DNA of 64,000 nt from Flavobacterium enshiense (lineage in GTDB: Bacteria > Bacteroidota > Bacteroidia > Flavobacteriales > Flavobacteriaceae): contig NZ_CP090376.1 of NCBI RefSeq assembly GCF_022836875.1, positions 2,604,001 to 2,668,000 on the forward strand, written 5' to 3'. Positions 63,437 through 64,000 of the stretch are shown in pieces. The notes beneath the pieces were generated by a model that had not been told where the DNA came from, searched no databases, and was given only the letters and a program-made list of their open reading frames with translations. Position numbers and translations under genes: made by a program. Numbering within the stretch: position 1 is the stretch's first letter; every line of letters starts with the position of its first letter.

Positions 63437-63464
63437 GCAGAATACATTAATAATTTTACTTTTG
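63433..63464 (+). promoter_or_regulatory. Promoter of the YebC-family gene
   Basis: TTTG at 63433-63436 and TACTTTTG at 63457-63464 have a 20-bp spacer. Start near 63471, leader about 40 nt. Confidence 0.7.
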
Positions 63465-63510
63465 TATCTTGTTTAGAACAAAAAAATACATTTAAAATAT
63501 ATTCTTAGAA

Positions 63511-64000
63511 ATGGGAAGAGCATTTGAATTCAGAAAAGCACGTAAAATGAAACGTTGGTCGGCAATGGCTAAAACGTTTACACGAATTGGAAAAGATATT
63601 GTAATGGCTGTTAAGGAGGGTGGACCAAATCCGGAGACCAATTCCCGCTTAAGAGCTGTTATACAAAATGCAAAGGCAGCTAATATGCCAAAAGACAACG
63701 TAGAGAGAGCAATTAAAAAAGCATCTGATAAAGATACCGCCAATTTTAAGGAGGTTTTATTCGAAGGCTATGCACCTCACGGGATTGCCATTCTGATTGA
63801 AACTGCTACCGATAACAACAACAGAACGGTTGCCAACATCAGAAGTTACTTCAACAAATGTAACGGAACTATGGGAACACAAGGTTCTGTAGAATTCATG
63901 TTTGACCATACATGTAACTTCCGTATCCCTTCAGAAGGCCAAGATGTGGAAGAACTGGAATTGGAAATGATCGACTTTGGGGTGGAAGAAATTTTCGCAG
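63511..64000 (+). CDS. YebC/PmpR family translational regulator (partial)
   Basis: The first 163 residues of a YebC-type protein, cut by the window edge. The signature is MGRAFEFRKARKMKRWSAMA at the start, then RLRAVIQNAKAANMPKDNVE, YAPHGIAILIETATDNNNRT and MGTQGSVEFMF. Members bind DNA in older descriptions, and more recently are seen at ribosomes stalled on proline stretches. The N-terminal FEFRK variant is typical of Bacteroidota. Confidence 0.92.
   Translation, partial: MGRAFEFRKARKMKRWSAMAKTFTRIGKDIVMAVKEGGPNPETNSRLRAVIQNAKAANMPKDNVERAIKKASDKDTANFKEVLFEGYAPHGIAILIETATDNNNRTVANIRSYFNKCNGTMGTQGSVEFMFDHTCNFRIPSEGQDVEELELEMIDFGVEEIFA

Noticed and set aside
1..64000. CRISPR arrays, insertion sequences, prophage genes and rRNA
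   Set aside because: No regularly spaced repeats, transposase, integrase, structural phage gene or rRNA sequence was seen; only one tRNA gene was found.

Overview
The window is a chromosomal segment of a member of the Bacteroidota, most likely Flavobacterium or a close relative. The DNA is AT-rich and starts are rarely preceded by Shine-Dalgarno sequences. Several genes instead carry the Bacteroidetes-type promoter (TTTG or TTG, 19-21 bp, TAnnTTTG). There is a secreted protein with a type IX secretion (T9SS) C-terminal sorting domain, a GldL-like fragment, and several families typical of flavobacteria (DUF4920, LETM1-like biofilm protein, TPR-HTH regulator). No phage, insertion sequence or CRISPR array is visible; the left 1 kb carries degenerate dispersed repeats.

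Layout. 1-1.2 kb: start of a secreted protein (minus strand), repeat-rich DNA and a 54-residue small protein. 1.2-8.2 kb: small hypothetical gene, YdeI-like protein, LETM1-like protein, then a minus-strand cluster of two beta-carbonic anhydrases and a SulP anion transporter, and a divergent OxyR. 8.2-9 kb: two tandem paralogous 65/66-residue proteins. 9-16 kb: MnmD with a CxxCH lipoprotein and a DUF4920 lipoprotein, branched-chain aminotransferase, MazG-like pyrophosphatase, SRPBCC/GyrI-like fusion, TcdA, TatD-family nuclease and a DUF1684 protein. 16-24 kb: MFS transporter, TPR-HTH regulator, T9SS cargo, and a BlaI-M56 signalling pair with three operators and a long structured leader. 24-32 kb: an MsbA-like exporter and a six-gene TolC/HlyD/ABC-2 export operon. 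32-38 kb: pterin dehydratase, small hypothetical genes, Apt, tRNA-Arg(ACG), and a CHASE-PAS histidine kinase with a single-domain response regulator. 38-47 kb: pentapeptide protein, MacAB-like exporter, secreted protein, TPR protein and GyrA. 47-54 kb: ClpC, a RimB-RimK-type fusion, a compact operon of small membrane proteins, and HutH. 55-64 kb: TlpA-like protein, NnrD, a threonine-rich leader peptide followed by thrA-thrB-thrC, gcvT and the start of a YebC-family gene.

How genes work together. The carbonic anhydrases and SulP protein look like a CO2/bicarbonate handling unit. The six-gene operon at 26-32 kb is a complete tripartite exporter of the YbhGFSR type, with the tandem ATPase split into two genes. 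BlaI and the M56 sensor should form an autoregulated protease-dependent circuit acting on three 20-bp-phased operators. thrABC turns aspartate into threonine, apparently under control of a peptide containing 12 threonines in 39 residues. The best candidates for something little described are the threonine leader, the BlaI operator array with its downstream RNA structure, the five-gene small-membrane-protein operon after the RimB-RimK fusion, and the tandem small paralogs next to oxyR.
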